IMG/VR virus record: IMGVR_UViG_3300042896_001037
Location: 1 to 61,267 of that record
Direction: 5' to 3' (one strand)
Source: a virus
Length of the DNA: 61,267 bases
Positions within the stretch are counted from its first letter, which is position 1. The number at the start of each line of letters is the position of its first letter. Positions 1 through 6,778 of the stretch are shown one piece after another. The notes under the pieces were generated by a model that was not told the origin of the DNA, searched no databases, and saw only the letters and a program-made list of their open reading frames with translations. A program made the translations under genes and the position numbers.

Positions 1-50
1 CATTGAACCGAGTTTCCTTGCCGCAAGGTGGGTTTTACAAGTTCAACTAT

Positions 51-124
51 GCGTGTATAGCTCAATTGGTTAGAGCATCCGCCTGATACGCGGAAGGTTA
101 TTGGTTCGATTCCAGTTACACGCA
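51..124 (+). tRNA. tRNA-Ile (anticodon GAT)
   Basis: A full cloverleaf can be drawn: acceptor stem GCGTGTA/TACACGC with discriminator A, D arm GCTC/GAGC, anticodon stem TCCGC/GCGGA around loop CTGATAC (anticodon GAT), and T arm ATTGG/CCAGT with loop TTCGATT. The 3' CCA is not encoded. It stands at the head of the early region, directly upstream of a second, incomplete tRNA. Confidence 0.93.
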
Positions 125-130
125 CATACG

Positions 131-164
131 TCGTGTTAGTGGTTCGAATCCACTCAGGCGTGCA
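131..164 (+). pseudogene. tRNA remnant (T arm plus 3' acceptor strand)
   Basis: A T arm (AGTGG, loop TTCGAAT, CCACT) is followed by seven bases that would form the 3' strand of an acceptor stem (CAGGCGT) and then GCA. No D arm, anticodon arm or 5' acceptor strand precedes it, because the intact tRNA-Ile ends only a few bases upstream. It therefore looks like the 3' third of a deleted tRNA, or a tRNA scar left by recombination. Confidence 0.5.
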
Positions 165-176
165 AGTACAAGAGTT
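164..176 (+). repeat. Left arm of 13-bp inverted repeat flanking the first gene
   Basis: AAGTACAAGAGTT here is the exact reverse complement of AACTCTTGTACTT at 599-611. The two arms bracket the gene at 202-585. In the transcript they could pair and close the whole message into one loop. Confidence 0.75.
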
Positions 177-186
177 CTTTGACATA
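174..186 (+). promoter_or_regulatory. boxA-like antitermination sequence
   Basis: GTTCTTTGACATA matches the boxA pattern (C/T)TCTTT(A/G)ACA bound by NusB and S10 in rRNA leaders. The form with TTTGACAT is the one I associate with Bacteroidota rRNA leaders. It lies in the leader of the gene at 202, just after the tRNA genes. A role as a conventional promoter -35 (TTGACA) is the alternative. Confidence 0.45.
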
Positions 187-201
187 TAAAAATTTAAAAA
201 C

Positions 202-585
202 ATGATAGAAATAACATCATATGTTTTAGGTATGCTTACGATTGCAGCAGTATTATTATTAATAACTCTAGTTGTAGGTATGGTTAAGATAAGCAAATTA
301 GAAAAAAAAATAAGTGAACATCAAAAACAATTTGATATTGTATATGAAAATATGAGTCGCAATGACGAATATCTTCGTCGATTACTTGAAGATACTCATC
401 GCGATATCAATATGGTTGAAAAAACAATAATGAATCAAGTTCAACAAATTGATCAAGAACATCACAAAATAGAAGATGAAATTCATCGAGAAATTGATCA
501 AACAAAATCCTATATTGATTCTCGAATCGATAAGGTAGTATTACAAGGTTCCCTTGTGGGATCAAAAGAATTAATTAAAGGATAA
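202..585 (+). CDS. Membrane-anchored coiled-coil protein
   Basis: No named family recognised. Residues 8-30 form a hydrophobic membrane helix, followed by a charged region rich in E, K, Q and D (about 32-115) that reads as a long coiled coil. A single-pass membrane protein with a helical stalk is likely. The gene stands alone between the tRNA locus and the first early promoter element, and is enclosed by the 13-bp inverted repeat at 164 and 599. The ATG at 202 is the natural start because it places the membrane helix at the N terminus. Confidence 0.8.
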   Translation: MIEITSYVLGMLTIAAVLLLITLVVGMVKISKLEKKISEHQKQFDIVYENMSRNDEYLRRLLEDTHRDINMVEKTIMNQVQQIDQEHHKIEDEIHREIDQTKSYIDSRIDKVVLQGSLVGSKELIKG

Positions 586-598
586 ACTAACCGTTAAA

Positions 599-611
599 AA
601 CTCTTGTACTT
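599..611 (+). repeat. Right arm of 13-bp inverted repeat
   Basis: AACTCTTGTACTT pairs perfectly with 164-176. It is followed by a T-rich stretch (612-636), so pairing with the distant left arm could also act in termination after the first gene. Confidence 0.7.
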
Positions 612-634
612 TTATTTGGCTTTTAAAATTTTTT

Positions 635-658
635 TTCGTATATTCCATTATAAAAAAG
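635..658 (+). promoter_or_regulatory. Early promoter element, divergent copy
   Basis: TTCGTATATT at 635-644, but with CCATTATAAAAAAGG in place of the usual second half. It lies ten bases upstream of the metallophosphoesterase start and follows a run of eight T. Confidence 0.65.
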
Positions 659-667
659 GAAAAATCA

Positions 668-1378
668 ATGAAAATTACATTAATCTCTGATACACATTCA
701 AAGCATAAGCAATTGGATGGAGATCTACCTGGAGGTGAGATATTAATCCATGCAGGTGATTTCATGAACTCAGGTTATGTTAAAACAGAGGCAACTGAAT
801 TTTTTGATTGGTTTGATGCAATAGACAATTACGATACAAAAATATTAATTGCAGGCAATCATGACCGAATAATGGAAAATGATCCTGAATGGGCTCAAGG
901 CATCTTAACAGGATATAAAACCATTGAATATTTGCAAGATGACGATTTAACACTATACTATGACGGACACAATGGAGATTTTCCGGAAGACAATGTTCAC
1001 ATATATGGTTCACCTTGGCAACCTGCATTCTATAATTGGGCTTTCAATTTACCACGCAATAGTGAAGAAATTAAATCAAAGTGGGATGCTATCCCAACTA
1101 ACACAGATATCTTAATCACACATGGACCTCCATTTGGCTACCAAGATATACCAGGTGGACAGAATATACGAGTTGGATGTGAAATGTTACGTCCTCGAGT
1201 AGATGAACTTAAACCAAAAATTCATGTGTTTGGTCATATACATGGAGCAAATGGATATTACTTTAATGGACATACACATTTTTTCAATGCTTCTGTTTTA
1301 AACGAGCGATACAATTATACAAATAAACCATTTTATTTTGAATGGGATCAAGCAACAAATGAAATAAAATGGCTATAA
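668..1378 (+). CDS. Calcineurin-like metallophosphoesterase (MPPED-like)
   Basis: A two-metal phosphoesterase with all family motifs in order: DTH (D8, H10), GD (D31), GNHD (N64, H65), THGPP (H152) and GHIHG (H190, H192). Its length (236 residues) and the sequence around HGPP and GHIH resemble the MPPED/brain-protein-239 group, some members of which hydrolyse cyclic nucleotides; the substrate here is unknown. No signal peptide, so it should act in the cytoplasm. Transcribed from the early promoter element at 635. Its last ten bases overlap the next gene, suggesting translational coupling. Early expression fits a role in nucleotide turnover or in removing a defence signal, which is inference. 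Confidence 0.9.
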   Translation: MKITLISDTHSKHKQLDGDLPGGEILIHAGDFMNSGYVKTEATEFFDWFDAIDNYDTKILIAGNHDRIMENDPEWAQGILTGYKTIEYLQDDDLTLYYDGHNGDFPEDNVHIYGSPWQPAFYNWAFNLPRNSEEIKSKWDAIPTNTDILITHGPPFGYQDIPGGQNIRVGCEMLRPRVDELKPKIHVFGHIHGANGYYFNGHTHFFNASVLNERYNYTNKPFYFEWDQATNEIKWL

Positions 1379-1740
1379 AAATAAATCAAGATAAAATACC
1401 AGTAACATTAGATACTAGTGATAATCTACACATAGATCAACTAGAAGATTTAGCAGAGCTACTAACCCAAGGTAAACCTAATTGGAAGCTCGTTAGAAAG
1501 AGAGATGGGTTAATCAAACATTCAGTAGATGTAATTTGGATTGAGTTTAATGAAAATGGCACCTTTAAAGCAAAATATGATGAACCAGCTATTGATCGTT
1601 CATTAATTATGTCACCATTTAACCAATTCTTTACTTGGCAAACAACTCCAATAACAGAAATTGTGGAGGAGCAAGATGATTATATTAAATTTAAGACACA
1701 AAATAGTAATTACGAATTGTGGAAACTAAAAAATAATTAA
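1369..1740 (+). CDS. Hypothetical protein, 123 aa
   Basis: Not recognised. A soluble protein with a short leucine/acid-rich helix (residues 22-34, LEDLAELLTQ) followed by alternating hydrophobic and polar strands rich in aromatic residues (WKLVRK, VIWIEF, FFTWQ). The start ATG lies inside the end of the phosphoesterase gene in another frame, so translation is probably coupled. No promoter element lies between the two. Confidence 0.75.
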   Translation: MAIKINQDKIPVTLDTSDNLHIDQLEDLAELLTQGKPNWKLVRKRDGLIKHSVDVIWIEFNENGTFKAKYDEPAIDRSLIMSPFNQFFTWQTTPITEIVEEQDDYIKFKTQNSNYELWKLKNN

Positions 1741-1745
1741 CACAT

Positions 1746-1985
1746 ATGGGAAAAATAATATTAGAGTTTGACTCTTTTGAAGAGCAAGATGATGCAAGAA
1801 TGGCATTAGATGGATATAAATGGAAAGTAGCTATGTGGGACTTAGACCAAGAGCTTCGAAGTGTAACAAAGTATGGCACTTTTGATGGAAGAGAAGCTAC
1901 AGGAGAAGAACAAAACATGGCTGAATCACTAAGAGATTCTATCAGAGAGGTATTAAATAGATCTAATTTAAACTTAGAAGATTAA
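1746..1985 (+). CDS. Conserved phage hypothetical, 79 aa
   Basis: A small acidic protein with the pattern IILEFDSFEEQDDARMAL then WDLDQELR, which I recall from hypothetical proteins of several T4-like and other large phages. No known function. It follows the previous gene by five bases and belongs to the same run of closely spaced genes from 668 to about 3697. Confidence 0.8.
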   Translation: MGKIILEFDSFEEQDDARMALDGYKWKVAMWDLDQELRSVTKYGTFDGREATGEEQNMAESLRDSIREVLNRSNLNLED

Positions 1986-1991
1986 ATAGTT

Positions 1992-2198
1992 ATGAATAAA
2001 TGGTATAATTATGGGAAGTGGAGACATCCTGAAAAACGTAAAGAATTAATAAAAAATATGAATAAAGAACAAGCCAAAGACGAGTTAATCAAAGTATTGT
2101 ACTCTCAAGTAGTAGATCTAACCATGATGTCCAAAATTGAATTGGGAGATGATGTGATAGCAGAAATTAAACGACTAAACGAAATTATCAATGGATAA
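1992..2198 (+). CDS. Hypothetical protein, 68 aa
   Basis: Not recognised. The N terminus is basic and aromatic (KWYNYGKWRHPEKRK), the rest a predicted helix ending KRLNEIING. Six bases separate it from the preceding gene, and the next small gene starts inside its last codons. Confidence 0.7.
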   Translation: MNKWYNYGKWRHPEKRKELIKNMNKEQAKDELIKVLYSQVVDLTMMSKIELGDDVIAEIKRLNEIING

Positions 2199-2265
2199 AA
2201 CAATATATTACTCAATTTTACATTTACTAGCGGGAATTACGTTAGGATATTTAATGTTTTCATAA
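2191..2265 (+). CDS. Small membrane peptide, 24 aa
   Basis: The 24-codon frame starts within the last codons of the preceding gene (8-base overlap). It encodes MDKTIYYSILHLLAGI followed by TLGYLMFS, essentially one membrane helix. Translational coupling is likely; function unknown. Its size makes it uncertain, but similar single-helix peptides occur several times in this region. Confidence 0.45.
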   Translation: MDKTIYYSILHLLAGITLGYLMFS

Positions 2266-2278
2266 AATTTAAAACAAT

Positions 2279-2509
2279 ATGTTTTACGATACTAAAGGAA
2301 GACCACCTGAAAAGAAAATAGTAACAGTAGTTGTTTATAAAAAACCTACTGGAAAAAAATATTACATGCTGACAACAGAAGATGGAATAGATGCTATATT
2401 AAGTCCATCTAAACGTAAACCTCTTTTGCCCGATAATTTTGAAATAATTGATATGGGAATGGGAGAATCGTACATTGAAAAATATAAAAATCTATACAAA
2501 ATAAAATGA
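2279..2509 (+). CDS. Hypothetical protein, 76 aa
   Basis: Not recognised. A compact basic protein with a strand-rich N-terminal half (KKIVTVVVYKK, KKYYMLTTEDG) and a lysine-rich tail. Its stop overlaps the start of the next gene by four bases (ATGA), typical of coupled translation. Confidence 0.7.
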   Translation: MFYDTKGRPPEKKIVTVVVYKKPTGKKYYMLTTEDGIDAILSPSKRKPLLPDNFEIIDMGMGESYIEKYKNLYKIK

Positions 2510-2718
2510 AACCAGTATACATGCATGGAGAAAATGCCTACATTATTGTAGGGCAAAAACCTGTTAATCATTTTGCAAAAACATTTGGAGACCACCCCAA
2601 TATGGAGTATGTTCAAATGTATATGAATTGGTTAAAATGTGATCACGTGTTGAACAATCAAACACATTTTCTGTTTTGTGAAACAATAAAAGAAGCTGAA
2701 TTAATAGAGGAAAATTAA
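2506..2718 (+). CDS. Hypothetical protein, 70 aa
   Basis: Not recognised. Contains several His and Cys residues (H7, H22, H30, C45, H47, H54, C58), enough for a metal site, but no classical zinc-finger spacing. Starts within the stop of the upstream gene and ends five bases before the glycoside hydrolase gene. Confidence 0.65.
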   Translation: MKPVYMHGENAYIIVGQKPVNHFAKTFGDHPNMEYVQMYMNWLKCDHVLNNQTHFLFCETIKEAELIEEN

Positions 2719-2723
2719 AAAAT

Positions 2724-3443
2724 ATGGAAAATAAAATAGAATGGTCAGGGTATAATTGGATAACCCAAGAGAGATGGGGAAATATTCACCCTGATAAGAC
2801 ATACAATTGGTATGATCCAAGTGCTGTAGAGGTTAGAGGTGAAGATTTAATCTTAAAAACTCATTACAACCCTAAAGAATTTACAGTTAACAACAAGAAA
2901 ATTACAAGTAATTATGGTGTTGGGTTAGTTTCTAATACAACTAAATTTGGGTATGGCTACTTTGAAATAGAAGCAAAATTACCAACAGGTAGAAATTTAT
3001 GGCCTGCTTTTTGGATGTGGTCATTCGATACTTGGCCACCAGAAATAGATATTTTAGAAGCTTATAGTTCTATAAAAAGACCATCTTATTTTAAATTATA
3101 TTTAGATTCATTGCTTGGTTTTTGGAATGTTCAAACAAACTATCATTACGAAACAAAAGATAAAAAAGGATCAGTTGGAGGTAAAACACATTGGTTTGGA
3201 TTTAAAAATCCACAGAAAAATTTTATCAAATATGGATGTTTATGGGAAGAAAATCAAATTGTTTTTTATTACAATGGAAGAGTGGTTAGAATTATTAAGG
3301 ATAAAGCAATACTAAGTAACCTTAAAGATACTAAAATGAATATTATAATAAATAATCACATTAGAGAAGATATTGGCAATTTTGGCTCATCAGAGTTTAT
3401 TATAAAAAGTTTTAAATATACAGAATTAAGTAAAAAAATATGA
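2724..3443 (+). CDS. GH16 family glycoside hydrolase
   Basis: A beta-jelly-roll endo-glycosidase of family GH16 (laminarinase, agarase, carrageenase group). The catalytic signature ExDxxE is intact: E107-I-D109-I-L-E112, preceded by the conserved strand YFEIEAKLPTGRNLWPAFW (79-97). At 239 residues it is a bare catalytic domain with no signal peptide, no carbohydrate-binding module and no tail-attachment domain. It sits in an operon of small early genes rather than among tail genes, so a tail-borne depolymerase is less likely than an intracellular enzyme or one released at lysis. The polysaccharide target cannot be told from sequence; beta-1,3-glucan or an algal polymer would suit a marine flavobacterial host. 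Confidence 0.88.
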   Translation: MENKIEWSGYNWITQERWGNIHPDKTYNWYDPSAVEVRGEDLILKTHYNPKEFTVNNKKITSNYGVGLVSNTTKFGYGYFEIEAKLPTGRNLWPAFWMWSFDTWPPEIDILEAYSSIKRPSYFKLYLDSLLGFWNVQTNYHYETKDKKGSVGGKTHWFGFKNPQKNFIKYGCLWEENQIVFYYNGRVVRIIKDKAILSNLKDTKMNIIINNHIREDIGNFGSSEFIIKSFKYTELSKKI

Positions 3444-3697
3444 TATCACCACAATCAATCCGAAAAGGAATTACAATTAAATTTGATAACATAGAAGTAG
3501 ATAAAGCTACTATCATTAAAGCAAGTGAAGAATGGAAGGAAAGCCATGAAATTCTATTTAAAAAACTACTTAAACAAGGTGGTTCATTTAAAATTAATGG
3601 AGTTTTAGTTGAAGTTAAACCTACAGATAAAATGTTAACATCTCGTGGTGAACAAGATGGTGGTGTAATTCAAGTTGACGCTTTTGCAAGATTTTAA
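3440..3697 (+). CDS. Hypothetical protein, 85 aa
   Basis: Not recognised. Mixed alpha/beta composition with a helix of K/E (ASEEWKESHEILFKKLLKQG) followed by strands (FKINGVLVEVKP). Starts four bases inside the GH16 gene (ATGA overlap) and is the last gene before the next promoter element. Confidence 0.7.
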   Translation: MISPQSIRKGITIKFDNIEVDKATIIKASEEWKESHEILFKKLLKQGGSFKINGVLVEVKPTDKMLTSRGEQDGGVIQVDAFARF

Positions 3698-3720
3698 GGA
3701 CTAGATTTCTTAAAATATCT

Positions 3721-3744
3721 TTCGTATATTCCCATTAAATAAAA
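3721..3744 (+). promoter_or_regulatory. Early promoter element, divergent copy
   Basis: TTCGTATATT followed by CCCATTAAATAAAAGGG, leading directly into the gene at 3749. The second half lacks the usual GTATAAATA. Confidence 0.6.
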
Positions 3745-3748
3745 GGGA

Positions 3749-3958
3749 ATGAAATCAATATTAAATAAAAAATTAAGAAGCAAACCTGATCCAGAATTCA
3801 TTATATTAAATGAACACGCTCAGGTTTACTGTGGTTTAAAAGGTGGTTACCCCCAATTTACTGATGACTTTAATGAAGCTAGATCCATTGAAAGAGATGA
3901 ACAGCTAAAAACAATCCAACGAGGGACTTTATTTAAATTAGAAAAAATACTTTTATAG
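3749..3958 (+). CDS. Conserved phage hypothetical, 69 aa
   Basis: The central pattern YCGLKGGYPQFTDDFNEAR resembles a widespread small phage protein whose members read YxGLRGGxPxFxDDxxEA; function unknown. Single gene between two early promoter elements. Confidence 0.75.
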   Translation: MKSILNKKLRSKPDPEFIILNEHAQVYCGLKGGYPQFTDDFNEARSIERDEQLKTIQRGTLFKLEKILL

Positions 3959-3983
3959 AGGGAATAAGAGATTTGAAAAGGAA

Positions 3984-4007
3984 TTCGTATATTATAGTAT
4001 AAATTTA
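3984..4007 (+). promoter_or_regulatory. Early promoter element
   Basis: TTCGTATATT, ATA, GTATAAATTTA; 13 bases before the start at 4020. Confidence 0.75.
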
Positions 4008-4019
4008 AAAAAGAAAGAT

Positions 4020-4193
4020 ATGTTTTGGTTTTTATTCGTGATCGTGTTATTATTTATTGGGTTTCTTTACAACGCTTTAGAATACCTACGGAAAATGTTT
4101 GAAGAGTTACGTGAACCAGATACTAGACATATAGGAGTTGGTAGATTGCTTTCGGTTATAGTTATATTCATAGCATTAGCAATGATTTTTTAA
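4020..4193 (+). CDS. Two-helix membrane protein, 57 aa
   Basis: MFWFLFVIVLLFIGFLYNAL forms a first membrane helix, then a charged loop (EYLRKMFEELREPDTRH), then a second helix (LLSVIVIFIALAMIF) to the C terminus. It has its own promoter element and an A-rich leader. Function unknown; a small hairpin membrane protein made early. Confidence 0.7.
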   Translation: MFWFLFVIVLLFIGFLYNALEYLRKMFEELREPDTRHIGVGRLLSVIVIFIALAMIF

Positions 4194-4221
4194 ATGAAGG
4201 AATAAGAGATTAAAAAAAGAT

Positions 4222-4245
4222 TTCGTATATTAAAGTATAAATTAA
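4222..4245 (+). promoter_or_regulatory. Early promoter element
   Basis: TTCGTATATT, AAA, GTATAAATTAA; leads to the RecA-like gene at 4262. Confidence 0.75.
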
Positions 4246-4261
4246 AAAAAGAAAAAAAGTT

Positions 4262-5071
4262 ATGAAAATTCAAAAAAGAGAAATGAAAACAGAGCGCAGA
4301 GGACGTCCAAAAAAACAAGTTGAAATTGTATCATTTGATTCAACTAAAGTAAAATTACTTAGAGGTAATGATTTAGCATTTAATGAATCATTGTTTGTTC
4401 CTTTAAAAACGAATACTGAAATTGATTTAATCCTATCTACTGATGGTGGATTGATGCCAGGTATAAGCATAATGATTGCAGGAGGGCCAGGTTCAGGTAA
4501 ATCAACGTTAGTGTTAGATATGTTATCTAAATTTACAATGCAAGGTTTAAAATGTTTGTTAGTACAAGGCGAAATGGATCAAATAGGCCATTACAAATAC
4601 TGTCGAAGAATGCCTTCATTTGGTTGTATTCAAACATTGTTTTTAAAAGATCATATGGATGATATCAAAGAAACAGTTGAACATGTATTTAATTTAGGAT
4701 ACGATGTAATAGGAATTGATTCAATTGCAGAAATTTTAGATATGTATAAAGATCAAAACGGAGGAACATCAAAACAAGCTGAATCGTGGTTTTTGAAGTT
4801 ACAAGATGAAACGAAAAAAGGCGGTAACGCACAAGGATATTACACATCGTTCATCAATATACAACAAATGACTAAATCAGATGAATTTGCAGGATCAAAC
4901 CGATTGAAACACATGATGGAAGCATTTTGCAAAGTTGAACGTAGTAAAGATGGATTAGAGCGTTCATTGCACTTTGAAAAGAATCGTGATTGCGACAAGG
5001 ATTTTAAAGTGTTTTTTTCAATATATAAGGAAGGAGTACATTACTCGTTTGAACTAGAAAAAGAAGATTAA
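4262..5071 (+). CDS. RecA/RadA-like ATPase
   Basis: A single RecA-fold ATPase of 269 residues. Walker A is GGPGSGKST (74-82), Walker B lies in YDVIGIDSI (147-155), and the layout (dilated loop after Walker A, SFINIQQMTKSDEFAGSN sensor-like segment) resembles RadA/Sms or DnaB-type cores rather than a complete RecA. The N terminus carries an AT-hook-like RRGRPKK (12-18) that would give minor-groove DNA binding. It may serve as the recombinase or a helicase-loader-like protein; no canonical uvsX or gp41 is present in the window to compare with. Single-gene transcription unit from the element at 4222. Confidence 0.8.
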   Translation: MKIQKREMKTERRGRPKKQVEIVSFDSTKVKLLRGNDLAFNESLFVPLKTNTEIDLILSTDGGLMPGISIMIAGGPGSGKSTLVLDMLSKFTMQGLKCLLVQGEMDQIGHYKYCRRMPSFGCIQTLFLKDHMDDIKETVEHVFNLGYDVIGIDSIAEILDMYKDQNGGTSKQAESWFLKLQDETKKGGNAQGYYTSFINIQQMTKSDEFAGSNRLKHMMEAFCKVERSKDGLERSLHFEKNRDCDKDFKVFFSIYKEGVHYSFELEKED

Positions 5072-5081
5072 TCAAGGAATA

Positions 5082-5097
5082 GGGAGAGCAATCTCCC
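5082..5097 (+). terminator. Terminator hairpin fused to the next promoter
   Basis: GGGAGA-GCAA-TCTCCC, six base pairs closing a GNRA-type loop, followed by TTT that is already the start of the promoter element at 5099. Confidence 0.75.
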
Positions 5098-5098
5098 T

Positions 5099-5122
5099 TT
5101 CGTATATTCAATTAAATAAAAA
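5099..5122 (+). promoter_or_regulatory. Early promoter element, divergent copy
   Basis: TTCGTATATT then CAATTAAATAAAAAA; leads to the DUF932-like gene at 5133. Confidence 0.65.
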
Positions 5123-5132
5123 AAGGAAAACT

Positions 5133-5876
5133 ATGAAATACAAATTTATTCCAGTCGATAACGACTTAAACAAAGCAATTGCATTTGCTAATTCGCTTGA
5201 TCAAAACAATGTTATTAATGTTCAAAAAATTAAACAAAAGGAATTTTATATTCCAACACTAGATGTAATTACAAAATTACAAGATAGTGGATGGCATTTA
5301 AAAGGCGTTGCTGAACAAAGAGGAAAAAATAGGAAAATATCAAATAACTTTATTCAACTACAACATCCTGATTTTGCAATACAAAACAGTCAAGGTAAAA
5401 ACGAAGCATTTACTTCAATTACACTATCAAATAGTTGTAACGGATCATCTCCACTACAAATGGATTTAGGAACGTATCGTTTAGTATGTAGCAATGGAGC
5501 AATTACATTTGATGGATTTGAACAAAATAAAATTAAACATACTGAAATTAATTATAGAGATTTAGATCGTTTAGTTGCATCAATGAATGTTAGAGCAAGT
5601 AAATTGTTAACTGATGTAAATGAAATGAAACATACAGGATTATCAATTGAAGATATGCGAAAATTAGCTCGCAACGCAGCTAGTTTAAGATATGATAATT
5701 TAGATGAAATAAACATTGATGATTTATTTGCAGTTAGTAGAGTAGAGGATGAAAGCAATGACTTATGGACTGTATTTAACCGTATACAAGAAAACCTAAC
5801 ACATGATATTACAAACATGAAGGAAGATATCAGATTGAATCAACAACTGTTTGCATTAGCTGAAACATTTGCTTAA
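5133..5876 (+). CDS. DUF932-like protein, paralog A
   Basis: Belongs to the DUF932-type phage/plasmid family. Seen here are the N-terminal segment with GWHLKGVAEQRG, the middle LGTYRLVCSNGAI, and a C-terminal helical part ending DLWTVFNRIQENL and LNQQLFALAETFA. The second copy at 6779 has the same blocks (GLFRMVCENGLV, DLWSVFNVIQEKI, INQKLFAMAAEY). The biochemical role of the family is unknown; members are abundant on phages and plasmids. Own promoter, single gene. Confidence 0.85.
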   Translation: MKYKFIPVDNDLNKAIAFANSLDQNNVINVQKIKQKEFYIPTLDVITKLQDSGWHLKGVAEQRGKNRKISNNFIQLQHPDFAIQNSQGKNEAFTSITLSNSCNGSSPLQMDLGTYRLVCSNGAITFDGFEQNKIKHTEINYRDLDRLVASMNVRASKLLTDVNEMKHTGLSIEDMRKLARNAASLRYDNLDEINIDDLFAVSRVEDESNDLWTVFNRIQENLTHDITNMKEDIRLNQQLFALAETFA

Positions 5877-5899
5877 GGAATATTTTATGTAAAAAAGTT

Positions 5900-5923
5900 T
5901 TCGTATATTGAAGTATATAAAAA
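5900..5923 (+). promoter_or_regulatory. Early promoter element
   Basis: TTCGTATATT, GAA, GTATATAAAAA; leads to 5931. Confidence 0.7.
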
Positions 5924-5930
5924 GAGAAAT

Positions 5931-6122
5931 ATGAATTTACATCCAGTTATACAAGAAAGCCGATTACCACAGGAAACTAAAGAATTCATCCAACATCTAT
6001 TGGAGGATGAATTCAACAGTGATTGGAATTTATTGCTAGAAAGTATGATGGAACATGCTGTGGGTGATGAAGAATATGAATTAGCAGCAGAAATTAGAGA
6101 TTATTTGAAAAAATACAAATGA
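5931..6122 (+). CDS. Small UVR-motif-like protein, paralog A
   Basis: A 63-residue protein whose C-terminal half reads DEEYELAAEIRDYLKKYK, the pattern of the UVR helical hairpin of UvrB/UvrC and McsA (YExAAxIRDxI). A second copy with the same layout lies at 12138. A helical protein-protein interaction module is the likely role; there is no DNA-cutting domain. Overlaps the next gene by four bases. Confidence 0.7.
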   Translation: MNLHPVIQESRLPQETKEFIQHLLEDEFNSDWNLLLESMMEHAVGDEEYELAAEIRDYLKKYK

Positions 6123-6313
6123 ATCAAAGAATAATAAAAATCAAATTTAGATTACCACGAAAGACTAAAAAGAAATTAAAAAAAGATTTATTTTCTTATC
6201 CAAAAAGTGAAAGAAATACTTACTTAATTGCTTGGCCATATAAATATGAAAAAGATTATGTTGCATACAAAAAAGGATTATTAAGAGGACTTAAAGAGAA
6301 ATTAATTAAATAA
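6119..6313 (+). CDS. Lysine-rich hypothetical, 64 aa
   Basis: Very basic (segment KFRLPRKTKKKLKKDLF, tail RGLKEKLIK) with an aromatic middle. Could bind nucleic acid. Coupled to the UVR-like gene by an ATGA overlap. Confidence 0.65.
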   Translation: MNQRIIKIKFRLPRKTKKKLKKDLFSYPKSERNTYLIAWPYKYEKDYVAYKKGLLRGLKEKLIK

Positions 6314-6333
6314 ATAAATAAATAAAAAAGGTT

Positions 6334-6669
6334 ATGGCTAAGAAAGAGAAAAATGTGATTGAGAAAAAGTTTATGAATATCAAAACGAAGTTTAAATCGG
6401 GTGATTTTGATATAGTAGAAATGGATGGTTTAACCTGTGATTTAATTTCTCATTTAGCCCAACTAACATTAAACGGGGTAACTGAAGTAGAAGGTGTTCC
6501 AATTGATCTATACAAAGATAGAACTTGGTGGATTGTAGAAAACATTGGACTATTACCTGAATATAGAGGACCTAAAGACGAAGAAGAAGAGGGTGAAATT
6601 GTAGATGATTACTACTCAAATGACGATGAAATAGAAGTAGAAATAGACGATAGCAAATTCTACCGGTAA
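6334..6669 (+). CDS. Hypothetical protein with acidic tail, 111 aa
   Basis: Not recognised. A basic N terminus (KKEKNVIEKKF), a middle with DGLTCDLISHLAQLTLNG, and a strongly acidic C-terminal tail from about residue 81 (DEEEEGE, DDYYSNDDEIEVEIDD). Such tails are common in phage proteins that mimic DNA or bind basic partners, but nothing more specific can be seen. Confidence 0.7.
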   Translation: MAKKEKNVIEKKFMNIKTKFKSGDFDIVEMDGLTCDLISHLAQLTLNGVTEVEGVPIDLYKDRTWWIVENIGLLPEYRGPKDEEEEGEIVDDYYSNDDEIEVEIDDSKFYR

Positions 6670-6687
6670 ATTACTTTTAAAAGTAAT
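6670..6687. terminator. 18-bp perfect palindrome after an operon
   Basis: ATTACTTTTAAAAGTAAT begins at the stop codon of the acidic-tail gene. It could fold as a weak hairpin at the operon end, but no T run follows, so an operator is as likely as a terminator. Confidence 0.4.
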
Positions 6688-6717
6688 GTACAGGAAATTA
6701 GGAGATTTAAAAAAGTT

Positions 6718-6741
6718 TTCGTATATTATAGTATAAGAAAA
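6718..6741 (+). promoter_or_regulatory. Early promoter element
   Basis: TTCGTATATT, ATA, GTATAAGAAAA; the leader to the start at 6779 is longer than usual (about 37 bases). Confidence 0.7.
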
Positions 6742-6778
6742 AGGATAAATAAGTTATAAATTAAAAAAAGAAAAAGTT

